From Hungatella hathewayi (GTDB lineage Bacteria > Bacillota > Clostridia > Lachnospirales > Lachnospiraceae), in the NCBI GenBank assembly GCA_025149285.1, contig CP102274.1:4614001-4678000 (forward strand): 64,000 bases of DNA, read 5' to 3'. The notes under the pieces are model-generated. The model was not told where the DNA came from and ran no database searches. It saw only the letters and a list, made by a program, of their open reading frames with translations. Below, piece by piece: positions 43,472 to 51,803 of the stretch. A program made the translations under genes and the position numbers. Numbering within the stretch: the first letter of the stretch is position 1; each line of letters starts with the position of its first letter.

Positions 43472-44143
43472 TCAGTTCTTTTCAAAGATCAGGTACTGTG
43501 CCTTCAGCATATTCCCGAATCCCTCACCCTTATCCTGCTGTACCTCGAAGCGTCTCCAGATTCGAAGTCCTGCCTCTCCATACTTCTCACGGTTTAATAC
43601 GCCCAAACTGCATGCCTTTAAAACTGCATAGCCAAGCCAGGCTTCTTCCTCATTAAGCAGAACCTCCGGACGCGGCCCCTCCGCCGGCAGCTTCTGACGG
43701 ACTGCCTGCTTCAATAAATCACACAGCGCCCTGTAGTATTCATAAATTTCCATGGACATCTTTTCAATTGTATCAATCAGCACAGCGGCCTCCCGGCCTG
43801 ACCACGCTTTTTTTCCTTCAAAATACGCCGCAATCTCTCCATAGTGAGCCTTCTTATTAAAAAGAGTATCATACTCTGCATAAAAAGGCATGGCAGCCTC
43901 CGGCATTGCTGTCTCTCCGTTCACCAGCCGGTTGAATACGAGATCAGCCGCTTTCCGGTATTCCTGCTTTCCCGTCTGCTTCAGTGCAAACAGACAGGCC
44001 CCTGCTTCCGGACCGGAAAGAAGGGTTCCGTCCTGCCGCAGAATGGCTCTGTTCGTCTGTTCAAGAGCACGTTCCCCATATTCCGCCTTACCTGTCGCCT
44101 GATACATCTGAATCAACCCGGGCAGCTCATAGATATCTTCCAT
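43472..44143 (-). CDS. Small helical protein, GH88/GH105-like fragment
   Basis: First gene of the pectin operon, 223 residues from MEDIYELPGLIQMYQATGKA; GAGGAG lies about 10 nt upstream, and the in-frame ATG at 44161 lacks such a site. The sequence is mainly paired helices (YGERALEQTNRAIL; QEYRKAADLVFNRLVNGE), like a barrel of alpha hairpins. The opening resembles the DxMxxALPxLxxMYQxTG segment of GH88/GH105 unsaturated uronyl hydrolases. However, it is about 130 residues shorter than those enzymes, and their second catalytic Asp segment (WxRGNGW) is not seen. It may be a reduced, non-catalytic or novel family member. Assignment is tentative; the operon context supports a pectin-related role. 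Confidence 0.6.
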   Translation of the reverse strand: MEDIYELPGLIQMYQATGKAEYGERALEQTNRAILRQDGTLLSGPEAGACLFALKQTGKQEYRKAADLVFNRLVNGETAMPEAAMPFYAEYDTLFNKKAHYGEIAAYFEGKKAWSGREAAVLIDTIEKMSMEIYEYYRALCDLLKQAVRQKLPAEGPRPEVLLNEEEAWLGYAVLKACSLGVLNREKYGEAGLRIWRRFEVQQDKGEGFGNMLKAQYLIFEKN

Positions 44144-44214
44144 GACGTTCCATCTCCTCATCGTTCATTCCCGCGGCACATAACCGTTCCAGTCGCACGA
44201 CCGCATCCGGCTGT

Positions 44215-44313
44215 GTAATCGCTTACATATTCATTTTATGTAATTTTAATGATAAATCCATGCATTTTCAGTTTATCATCTTTCCCAAATACTGTCAATG
44301 TGTAAGCGCTTAC
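44215..44313 (-). promoter_or_regulatory. Pectin-operon promoter flanked by two operator palindromes
   Basis: Minus strand TTGACA (44293-44298), 17-bp spacer, TAAACT (44270-44275): a strong promoter. One palindrome, GTAAGCGCTTAC (44302-44313), lies just upstream of -35. The other, GTAATCGCTTAC (44215-44226), lies in the leader. Centres are 87 bp apart, which allows looping repression. They match the operators at 17412 and 17601. Both also satisfy the cre consensus, so CcpA binding is an alternative. Confidence 0.75.
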
Positions 44314-44392
44314 GCATGCGGATAATTTTCAATACATGTTATTTCAATGAATGTTGCAGGTTCCGTCACAAAACCGCGATATGGAACATATT

Positions 44393-45304
44393 TTAAAATC
44401 GGATGGAAGCATCATTCCCGTTTTCCTTTTCCCACGTTCGAATCGTCTCGACTGGAGTCCTGGTATACCGGGCAACTTTCTCATATGGCTCTCCGTTTTT
44501 CCGCATTTCGAGTGCCAGTTCTCTCAAGGTTTCACTTCTGCCCTTTTCAATCCCATCATTTACAAGCATCTGCCCCAATAATGTCATGGAAAATTCCTCC
44601 TTTACCTCTTCTAAGTCTTTCGAGTCCAAAAACTTCACAGCCAGCGCGTAAAGTACGGCCTGCATCTTTGCCCCTTCATCCGCCGTGATTTCTCCGGAAG
44701 CCTGCAGCAGACGGTTCCCCTCTATGAATCTCTCTTTTTCTGCCATCTTCCCGGACATAAGCGGAGTCAGCAGCAGCGGAATCACTTCTTCTCTCTCAAT
44801 CCTTTCCCCAGTTTGCAGCTTTTGCTTCAACTGATCGAACAGCTGGTCTGCATCCCGGTCTTTTAGCCTCACCGTCATAACACGGTATGTATTGATTCCT
44901 TCGTGCAGCTCGCTCAGTACCTCCGCCGTCTTTGCTGAGCAGATCACAATCGTGGTAACCGGTACCTGATACGTATAGCCGGTTACTGCCTCATACCCAC
45001 GAAAGCGGCGCAGATCCTTTTCCGTCACTTTATCACTCTCAAATTCCAGATGGATCCAGGAGCCGTCAGAAACGATATAGGTAAAATCCTCTATCAGCCC
45101 CTTTACTTCCAGGTATACCAGTTCCGTCGGCGCAATCCCCGTAATCTTACAATCGATGCCAAGATACGGGAGCAGCACCTCCCCGAAATACGTAACAGCG
45201 GACTTTAGAATCATGTCCTCCAGCGGAAGATTTTCCGGAGGAACAGGCACCGTGCCAGTGCATGATTCCCCGGCCGTTGAACGGCTCCTCCCACTTTTTC
45301 GCAT
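44393..45304 (-). CDS. Rpn/PD-(D/E)XK nuclease-family transposase-like protein
   Basis: About 303 residues from MRKSGRSRSTAGESCTGTVP (GGAGG a few nt upstream of the ATG at 45304; starts at 45343 and 45370 are possible but without ribosome sites). Residues about 25-190 resemble the PD-(D/E)XK core of Rpn/YhgA proteins (DMILKSAVTYFGEVLLPYLG; WIHLEFESDK, where the Glu and Asp/Lys of the nuclease core would lie). The C terminus is helical and charged with GIEKGRSETLRELALEM, as in many Rpn-like proteins. Such proteins promote RecA-independent recombination or are domesticated nucleases. Many copies per genome are usual in Lachnospiraceae. It is a lone gene with its own promoter at 45565-45593. Confidence 0.75.
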   Translation of the reverse strand: MRKSGRSRSTAGESCTGTVPVPPENLPLEDMILKSAVTYFGEVLLPYLGIDCKITGIAPTELVYLEVKGLIEDFTYIVSDGSWIHLEFESDKVTEKDLRRFRGYEAVTGYTYQVPVTTIVICSAKTAEVLSELHEGINTYRVMTVRLKDRDADQLFDQLKQKLQTGERIEREEVIPLLLTPLMSGKMAEKERFIEGNRLLQASGEITADEGAKMQAVLYALAVKFLDSKDLEEVKEEFSMTLLGQMLVNDGIEKGRSETLRELALEMRKNGEPYEKVARYTRTPVETIRTWEKENGNDASIRF

Positions 45305-45785
45305 ATAGCCTCCAATCCAAGCTATATAAGAATCTGTCTCCATGATAACAGAAGTAAGACCGACAGACAATAACCCTGCTTTCCGTATTATTTTCTATCA
45401 TAAATCAGTGCTGCAATAAAGGAAATATCGTCGAAATCGACGCAGGAAAACCAGATGCCTGACGGCAGTATGATCCGTGAACACGGAACAGAATTCTGGA
45501 AATGGAGACAGCTCCTTATGGAAGGCTATTATCTGTTTAGCTGGTACAAATTACTTATATTCTAAGTATATCATACTATTGATCCATTCGCAAGTCCATT
45601 TTTAATTACCAGAAAGAATCGCAGGGGAGAATCCTTACATGAACAGGAGAATGGAAATGCAAAAAGGAGAATCCCCCTTCTGCGCCGCATATACCGCACA
45701 CAGCCAGCAGGAATTCTCCCTTATCCTTTTATCCAATTCTCTTAATCCTAAGATCCGCCGGTCATCGAAACCGTTTCTCTTTGCA
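45305..45785. other. 480-bp intergenic region upstream of Rpn-like gene, downstream of pfkA
   Basis: It contains a minus-strand promoter (TTGCGA 45588-45593, 17-bp spacer, TATACT 45565-45570), giving a leader of about 250 nt for the Rpn-like gene. The leader holds a small CCGTG-AA-CACGG hairpin and no convincing ORF. The right part holds a pfkA terminator: arms near 45709-45723 and 45661-45676 (GGAGAATTCC / GGGATTCTCC) followed by TTTTT on the minus strand. Confidence 0.5.
45661..45723 (-). terminator. Probable terminator of dnaE-pfkA
   Basis: On the minus strand AAGGGAGAATTCC (around 45709-45723) can pair, with mismatches, with GGGGGATTCTCC (around 45665-45676), followed by TTTTTGC. A large GC-rich loop lies between. 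Confidence 0.5.
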
Positions 45786-46760
45786 TTACCGAACCAGCAT
45801 TCTGCTGATCTGATACTGATCCTCCGGAATATCCTTATGCATATTCAGCGCTTCCTGAATATCGAAATCCACGTATTCGCCGTGCTTATAAGCTACGATA
45901 CGGTTGCTTTCTCCCTTACAGAGAAGTTCTACCGCCTTCGCACCCATGATGGAAGCGTAAACTCTGTCCTTACAGGTCGGCGCGCCGCCTCGCTGCATGT
46001 GGCCCAGAATCGTGGCTCTCGTCTCTATGCCGGTAGCCGCTTCAATTCTCTTCGCCATGGAAGAAGAATGGCCGATGCCCTCCGCATTGATGATGATGTG
46101 ATGCTTCTTGCCGCGTTTTCTGTTCTCAATGATGCGGTTGATCAGAGCCTGCTCATCGCCGTCGTAGCGCTCCGGAAGAAGAATGTCCTCCGCTCCGTTG
46201 GCAAATCCGCACCAGAGAGCGATGTAGCCGGCATTACGGCCCATAACCTCGATGATGCTGCAGCGCTCATGGGAGGTAGAGGTATCACGCACCTTATCAA
46301 TCGCCTCCATGGCCGTATTCACTGCGGTGTCGAAACCGATGGTGTAATCGGTACATGCGATATCCAGATCGATGGTTCCCGGAAGTCCTATGGTATTAAT
46401 TCCAAGTGCGGAAAGCTTTCCCGCTCCGCGGAAGGAACCGTCGCCGCCGATTACCACCAGGCCGTCAATCCCGTGTTTCTTACAGATTTCGGCGCCCTTT
46501 TTCTGGCCCTCAGCCGTTGTGAATTCCTGGCATCTGGCTGTATAGAGAATCGTACCGCCGCGGTGGATAATATCCGACACGCTGGTACTCGTCATATCAA
46601 CAATTTCTTCCTGCAGAAGGCCCGCGTATCCTCTCATGATGCCCTTCACTTCTAACCCTTTATGGATAGCCGTCCTGACAACCGCACGGATTGCCGCATT
46701 CATTCCTGGTGCGTCACCGCCGCTGGTTAATACGCCGATCGTCTTTACTTGTTTTGCCAT
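45786..46760 (-). CDS. pfkA: 6-phosphofructokinase (ATP-dependent)
   Basis: Glycolytic enzyme phosphorylating fructose-6-phosphate. It has 324 residues, usual for the bacterial tetrameric form; AGGAGG precedes the ATG. Signature regions: LTSGGDAPGMNAAIRAVVRT, GYAGLL, GGDGS (105-109, Gly in the position that marks ATP rather than pyrophosphate use), GLPGTIDLDI with the catalytic Asp, MGRNAGYIALW and LGHMQRGGAPTCKDR. The usual GTIDND motif reads GTIDLD here, which keeps the catalytic Asp residues. It is 75 nt downstream of dnaE, a pairing common in clostridia, and is likely co-transcribed with it. Confidence 0.96.
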   Translation of the reverse strand: MAKQVKTIGVLTSGGDAPGMNAAIRAVVRTAIHKGLEVKGIMRGYAGLLQEEIVDMTSTSVSDIIHRGGTILYTARCQEFTTAEGQKKGAEICKKHGIDGLVVIGGDGSFRGAGKLSALGINTIGLPGTIDLDIACTDYTIGFDTAVNTAMEAIDKVRDTSTSHERCSIIEVMGRNAGYIALWCGFANGAEDILLPERYDGDEQALINRIIENRKRGKKHHIIINAEGIGHSSSMAKRIEAATGIETRATILGHMQRGGAPTCKDRVYASIMGAKAVELLCKGESNRIVAYKHGEYVDFDIQEALNMHKDIPEDQYQISRMLVR

Positions 46761-46835
46761 AGTAACTTCCTCCTGTTTCTGAACATCTTTTATTGTAAAT
46801 TTTCTTCGCTCCTACCAAATCATACAAGTTGTATT

Positions 46836-49800
46836 CTAATTCATTTTCCTTATCTTTTCAACCTTTTTTTCTACAACCTTGACATTTTTTTCACCAAGTT
46901 TTTCAGTCAAAACAGAGACAAGTTCATTGGAAGCACTTACATTTCTGTTGGCCGGTAAAACCTTTTTCGCCCGCTCCTTTTCCAGATAAATGATAACGGT
47001 ATCGTTTCCCTCCGACTCCTTCAAATCTGAAAGGATTTCTGCCTCTCTGGCCATATAAACGTCTTTGTCGGGGAACTTAAGCCACAGCTCTTTCGGAAGG
47101 CTCTGGAAGGGGATTACGCGCTCACAGATGACCTTTCCCACCGGATCGTCACCGATGGATGCCCGCCCCTGGATAAAGACCTTGGCGTCCTCCACAAACA
47201 GCTCCCTCTTGCTCTCATAATCCTTTGGAAATACGATTACCTCCACAGAACCGACTAAATCCTCCAGCGTAAGGAAGGCCATCAGCTTGTTGTTTCTCGT
47301 CGTCTTCACCGTCTTGCCTGTGATCATGCCTCCGATGGTCACGTAAGAGCCATCCTTGACACGAGCCTCTTCCGTCTCCTCATCCACTATGAAATCTATG
47401 GTGACCGCGGTAATATTATTCCTCCAGGTCGTCTCATAAGCCTCCAGCGGATGGCCGCTTACGTAGATCCCAAGCGCCTCTTTCTCAAAAGCAAGAAGCT
47501 CCTCCTTCGGAAATTCTCCCACGTTTGGGAAGGTGATCTGGTACCGCGTCTTCTCCTCCTCGCTGGCAATATCGAACAGTGTCAGCTGACCTTCCATGGA
47601 GTTCTTCTTCTCCTTGCTTCTCTGGTCTAATAGCTCCGGCGCCACCAGGATCTTCTGCTTTCTGGTTCCGGGAAGCGTATCCAGAGCCCCCGATTTAATA
47701 AAATTCTCCAGCGTCCGCTTGTTGACCTCCTTATTGCTCATACGGTCCACAAAGTCCTCGATGGAAGTGAACAGCCCGCTGCTCTCCCGCTCCGTAACGA
47801 TCAAGTCCACGACGGACTTACCAACGCTCTTAATGGCCGAAAGTCCATAACGGATTGCACCTCCTGAAACGGAAAATCCGCTCTCCCCTTCATTAATATC
47901 CGGCGGAAGAATGGAGATTCCCATCTGCCGGCAGCTTAAAATATATTCCGACACCTTGGTCACATTATCCATCACCGAGGTCAGCAGAGCCGCCATATAT
48001 TCCTGCGGGTAATAGTATTTTAAGAAAGCCGTCTGATAAGAAACCACGGCATAGGCCGCCGCATGGGATTTGTTAAATGCATACTTCGCAAAATCGATCA
48101 TCTCATCGTAAATATGATTGGCCGTCTTCTCATCAATTCCATTGGCGATGCAGCCCTTAACGCCCTCTTCCGGATTCCCGTAAACAAAATTCTGGCGCTC
48201 CTTTTCCATGACCGACGTCTTCTTCTTGGACATGGCTCTGCGGACTAAGTCACTCCGTCCCATGGTATAGCCGGCCAGATCCCGAACGATCTGCATAACC
48301 TGCTCCTGGTATACGATACAGCCGTAGGTCGGGCTTAGGATCGGTTCCATCTGCGGACAGTCGTACGTTGCTGACGATGGGTCATTCTTTCCTTTTAAAT
48401 ACTTGGGAATGAAATCCATGGGACCGGGACGGTAAAGGGATATTCCGGCAATGATGTCCTCGAGACTCTGGGGCTTTAACTCCTTCATGAAGCTCTTCAT
48501 CCCTGAACTCTCCAGCTGGAACACGCCGTCGTCCTTTCCTGTTCCGATGGATTCCAGCACCGCCTTGTCGTCGTAGTCAATCGTATCCATATCGAGCACC
48601 ACGCCGCGGTTCTTCTCCACCGCCTTCACCGCATTCTGAATCACCGTCAGCGTACGGAGCCCCAGGAAATCCATCTTTAAAAGTCCCAGTTCTTCCAGCG
48701 TAGTCATGGTAAACTGTGTCGTAATCGTACCGTCGGCCGCCTTTGAAAGCGGCACATACTCGTCTACCGAGGTACGGCTGATCACGACTCCCGCCGCATG
48801 CATGGAAGTATGCCTCGGCAGTCCCTCCAGACGCATGGACATGTCGATTAAATATTTGACTTCCGGGTCCTCATTGTAGGCGTTTCTTAAATCCGGGCTC
48901 TGCTTCAGCGCCTTTTCCAGCGTCATCCCCAAATCGCCAGGTATCATCTTCGCAATGGCGTCACATCTGGCGTAAGGCATGTCCAGAACACGCCCGACGT
49001 CGCGCACCACGCCTTTGGCCGCCAGCGTACCGAAGGTGACGATCTGCACCACCTGCTCCTTGCCGTACTTTCTCACCACATAATCGATAACCTCCTGGCG
49101 CCGTTCGAAGCAGAAATCAATATCAATATCGGGCATGGACACACGCTCCGGGTTTAAGAACCGCTCAAACAGCAGGTTATAGCGGATCGGATCGATATTG
49201 GTGATCCCCAGACAGTACGATACGATACTGCCGGCCGCCGAGCCGCGCCCCGGACCCACAATGATGTCCTGAGATCTGGCATAATGGATGAAATCCCACA
49301 CGATCAGGAAGTAATCCACGTATCCCATGGTATGAATAACGTTCAGTTCATATTCCAGTCTGGCCTTCAGGGTTCCGTCGTCGTCCGGATAATGCTTCGC
49401 CAGACCTTCGAAGCAGAGCTTGTTTAAATATCCCCAGGAATCGTATCCCTCCGGTACATCGTACCTGGGCAGCTTCGTCACGCCGAACTCGATCTCCACA
49501 TTGCAGCGCTCGGCGATATCGTGAGTATTGTCAATCGCCTCTGACGCATAGGGAAAGAGCTTTCTCATCTCTTCCTCGGTCTTGCAGTAATACTGGCCGC
49601 CCTCATACCTCATACGGTTTTCATCCGTCACCTTCTTACCGGTCTGAATGCACAGAAGGATATCATGGGGAGTGGCATCATCCGCAAACGTATAATGAAT
49701 ATCGTTGGTAGCCACCAGCTTAATGCCTGTCTCCCTGCTCATGCGCATCAATCCCTGGTTCACCGTGTGCTGTGCCGGAATTCCATGATCCTGCAGCTCC

Positions 49801-50318
49801 AGGAAAAAATTCCCTTCGCCGAAAATCTGCTGGTAGCGGAGCGCCGCATTCTTCCCCTGCTCATACATGCCGCGCTCGATATAGCGCTGGACCTCGCCGG
49901 CCAGACAGGCGCTTAAGGCGATAATGCCCTCATGATACGTCTCCAGCACTTCATAATCCACCCGCGGTTTATAATAAAATCCATCGACGAAGCCCTTGGA
50001 CACGATCTTCATTAAGTTCTGGTATCCCTGGTTATTCTCGGCTAAAAGTACCAGATGATAGTAGCGGTCCTCCCCGTTCGTCGTTTCTCTGTCAAATCTG
50101 GAACCGGCCGTCACATATACCTCGCATCCGATGATGGGTTTGATCCCCACCTCTCTGGCCGCCCGGTAGAAATCAATCACGCCGTACATGACGCCATGGT
50201 CCGTGATCGCCATGCTGTCCATGCCCAGCTCTTTTGCCCTCGCCGTCAGCTCCTTAATCTTACAGGAGCCGTCTAACAGGCTGTATTCTGTATGGACGTG
50301 TAAATGCGTAAATGCCAC
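46836..50318 (-). CDS. dnaE: DNA polymerase III subunit alpha
   Basis: Replicative C-family DNA polymerase, 1160 residues. A GTG start at 50316-50318 (VAFTHLHVHTEYSLLDG) is chosen because AAAGGAGAG lies about 8 nt upstream; the in-frame ATG at 50351 has no such site. The N-terminal PHP domain (HLHVHTEYSLLDG; TDHGVMYGV) is followed by the polymerase core, with catalytic aspartates in SMPDIDIDFCFERRQEVIDY and the conserved VGPGRGSAAGSIVSYCLGIT. A helix-hairpin-helix region and an OB-fold (YVTIGGMITGKTVKTTRNNK) complete the typical DnaE1 order. In Firmicutes a PolC usually does leading-strand synthesis and DnaE helps; polC is not in this window. Confidence 0.96.
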   Translation of the reverse strand: MAFTHLHVHTEYSLLDGSCKIKELTARAKELGMDSMAITDHGVMYGVIDFYRAAREVGIKPIIGCEVYVTAGSRFDRETTNGEDRYYHLVLLAENNQGYQNLMKIVSKGFVDGFYYKPRVDYEVLETYHEGIIALSACLAGEVQRYIERGMYEQGKNAALRYQQIFGEGNFFLELQDHGIPAQHTVNQGLMRMSRETGIKLVATNDIHYTFADDATPHDILLCIQTGKKVTDENRMRYEGGQYYCKTEEEMRKLFPYASEAIDNTHDIAERCNVEIEFGVTKLPRYDVPEGYDSWGYLNKLCFEGLAKHYPDDDGTLKARLEYELNVIHTMGYVDYFLIVWDFIHYARSQDIIVGPGRGSAAGSIVSYCLGITNIDPIRYNLLFERFLNPERVSMPDIDIDFCFERRQEVIDYVVRKYGKEQVVQIVTFGTLAAKGVVRDVGRVLDMPYARCDAIAKMIPGDLGMTLEKALKQSPDLRNAYNEDPEVKYLIDMSMRLEGLPRHTSMHAAGVVISRTSVDEYVPLSKAADGTITTQFTMTTLEELGLLKMDFLGLRTLTVIQNAVKAVEKNRGVVLDMDTIDYDDKAVLESIGTGKDDGVFQLESSGMKSFMKELKPQSLEDIIAGISLYRPGPMDFIPKYLKGKNDPSSATYDCPQMEPILSPTYGCIVYQEQVMQIVRDLAGYTMGRSDLVRRAMSKKKTSVMEKERQNFVYGNPEEGVKGCIANGIDEKTANHIYDEMIDFAKYAFNKSHAAAYAVVSYQTAFLKYYYPQEYMAALLTSVMDNVTKVSEYILSCRQMGISILPPDINEGESGFSVSGGAIRYGLSAIKSVGKSVVDLIVTERESSGLFTSIEDFVDRMSNKEVNKRTLENFIKSGALDTLPGTRKQKILVAPELLDQRSKEKKNSMEGQLTLFDIASEEEKTRYQITFPNVGEFPKEELLAFEKEALGIYVSGHPLEAYETTWRNNITAVTIDFIVDEETEEARVKDGSYVTIGGMITGKTVKTTRNNKLMAFLTLEDLVGSVEVIVFPKDYESKRELFVEDAKVFIQGRASIGDDPVGKVICERVIPFQSLPKELWLKFPDKDVYMAREAEILSDLKESEGNDTVIIYLEKERAKKVLPANRNVSASNELVSVLTEKLGEKNVKVVEKKVEKIRKMN

Positions 50319-50462
50319 GTTTCTTCTCTCCTTTGTTTTATCTCTTATCACTTGTCAAAATTATTTTAACATATTCGATCCGTTTATTATAGCCTATTTT
50401 TTATTTATTTCACAGCGATTTAAGTCCGCAGCTACTGTTTCTCAGCCGTTATCTGTGAATTC

Positions 50463-50513
50463 AAAAACAGACATGAATCTCCGCATCTTCGCAGAATCAT
50501 TCATGCCTGTTTT
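50463..50513 (-). terminator. Terminator after the Crh-like gene
   Basis: AAAACAGGCATGAAT-type arm (50499-50513 read on the minus strand) pairs with ATTCATGTCTGTTTTT (50463-50478) with one mismatch, followed by TTTTT on the minus strand. It separates the hprK-to-HPr-like series from dnaE. T residues on the plus strand also flank it. Confidence 0.65.
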
Positions 50514-50543
50514 CATTTTCCCATTTAGAGCGTGTAGCACCCT

Positions 50544-50798
50544 TTAGTTGTTGCTCAAATATTTTTCAATATCGGTAACGGCCTGGTTCTCATCGGCACC
50601 ATCAGCAGAAATTATAACCTGCTCTCCTGCTGCAAGGCCCAGGGTCATCATACCCATAATGCTCTTCGCATTTACCTTTTTGGAGTCGATCTCCACGTAA
50701 ATACTGCTTTCATACTGGCTGGCTACCTGTACAAGCATGGCTACCGGCCTAGCCTCTAATCCTGATGCAAGTTCGACGGTGACTGTTTTTTTTACCAT
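50544..50798 (-). CDS. HPr-family protein, Crh-like (Glu15, Ser46)
   Basis: Small protein of 84 residues from MVKKTVTVELASGLEARPVA (AGGAGG before the ATG at 50798). It has the HPr fold length and the regulatory site KSIMGMM with Ser46, the residue phosphorylated by HPr kinase. At position 15, where transport HPr has the phospho-accepting His, it has Glu (GLEARP rather than GLHARP). It thus cannot work as a PTS phosphocarrier. Bacillus Crh likewise lacks His15 (Gln) and lies downstream of whiA, as this gene does (30 nt after whiA). The likely role is a CcpA co-effector after phosphorylation by the HprK encoded in the same series. An active-site HPr should be encoded elsewhere. Confidence 0.9.
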   Translation of the reverse strand: MVKKTVTVELASGLEARPVAMLVQVASQYESSIYVEIDSKKVNAKSIMGMMTLGLAAGEQVIISADGADENQAVTDIEKYLSNN

Positions 50799-50828
50799 AA
50801 TTATCCTCCTCATTCCTGTGAACGGACC

Positions 50829-51797
50829 CTATTCCATTCTGCTGCGTTCACTCCTGTCCCGCAGTTGCTCCGCAATATCGCAGAGCTTCCTAAGTCGGTG
50901 GTTTACTCCTGATTTTCCAACAGGAGGGTCCAGAGCTTCCCCAAGCTCTTTTAATGTAGCTTCCGGTCTTTCAACCCGCTCGCGCGCAATTTCTTCCAAA
51001 TTCTCCGGCAGGTTTTCCAGGCCTATTGTATCTCTGATATATTCTATATCCTCTATCTGCTTCACAGCAGCTGATACCGTTTTATTGATGTTGGCGGTCT
51101 CACAGTTAACCTGACGGTTTACGCTGTTGCGCATGTCCTTCAGGATTCTGATATTCTCCAGCTCCATCAGTGCTACCGGCGCCTCCATCACGTTTAAAAT
51201 ATCGACAATCTGACTGCCTTCCTTAATGTAGACGATATAGTAACGTTTTCTCTTGACAATCTTCGCCTCTAAGTCAAAGGTGGCAATGATCCCCTGAAGC
51301 TGCTTCGCCTTCTCCTCTGTTGCACATACGATCTCAAAATGATAGAATTTCTCGGGATCACTTAAGGACCCCGATGCAAGAAACGCCCCGCGGATGAATG
51401 CGCGCCTGCAGCATGACTGTTGAATCACCACATTCTGAACCACATTTAAATTTTCCCCCACCTCTCCATGCTCGTCAAGGAGCTTAACGGCATGAAGCAC
51501 CCGGAGGGCATCCTCATGCTCCCGGATCGTCACCGTGTATGTACGGTTTTTATTTAAGTAGGCGTTTCTTCTAATAGAGACATCAGTAACTATATTAAAT
51601 GTTTTTTTCAATAATGTAAAGTACTTTCTTGCAACTGCCACATTTTCCGTGTGGATTTTAATGGCATAATGATCCTCTTCCGAGATTGTGATCTTTCCGC
51701 AAAGGCTGATGATCGCCGCTGTTTCGGCAATCTGACAGTGTCTCGCCGGGCTTAACTGCCTGGATAGTTCGTCTTTTACTTTGGAGGAAAATGACAT
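50829..51797 (-). CDS. whiA: DNA-binding protein WhiA
   Basis: Regulator of 322 residues, conserved in Gram-positives and linked to cell division and chromosome segregation. The N-terminal part is a degenerate LAGLIDADG homing-endonuclease-like fold (LSPARHCQIAETAAIISLCG; CCRRAFIRGAFLASGSLSDP), lacking nuclease function in the family. The C-terminal part is a helix-turn-helix (EARPEATLKELGEAL-like segment, PPVGKSGVNHRLRKLCDIAE). It starts 6 nt after rapZ and precedes the Crh-like gene, the classical Firmicute order. Confidence 0.96.
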   Translation of the reverse strand: MSFSSKVKDELSRQLSPARHCQIAETAAIISLCGKITISEEDHYAIKIHTENVAVARKYFTLLKKTFNIVTDVSIRRNAYLNKNRTYTVTIREHEDALRVLHAVKLLDEHGEVGENLNVVQNVVIQQSCCRRAFIRGAFLASGSLSDPEKFYHFEIVCATEEKAKQLQGIIATFDLEAKIVKRKRYYIVYIKEGSQIVDILNVMEAPVALMELENIRILKDMRNSVNRQVNCETANINKTVSAAVKQIEDIEYIRDTIGLENLPENLEEIARERVERPEATLKELGEALDPPVGKSGVNHRLRKLCDIAEQLRDRSERSRME

Positions 51798-51803
51798 GGC
51801 AGC

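Noticed and set aside
45305..45560. Small minus-strand ORFs upstream of the Rpn-like gene
   Set aside because: The 84-codon frame ending at 45147 overlaps the Rpn-like gene out of frame and shows no conserved pattern.
45639..46655. 338-residue plus-strand open frame over pfkA
   Set aside because: Most of it is the complement of the phosphofructokinase gene, whose motifs are unmistakable on the minus strand; no start signal.
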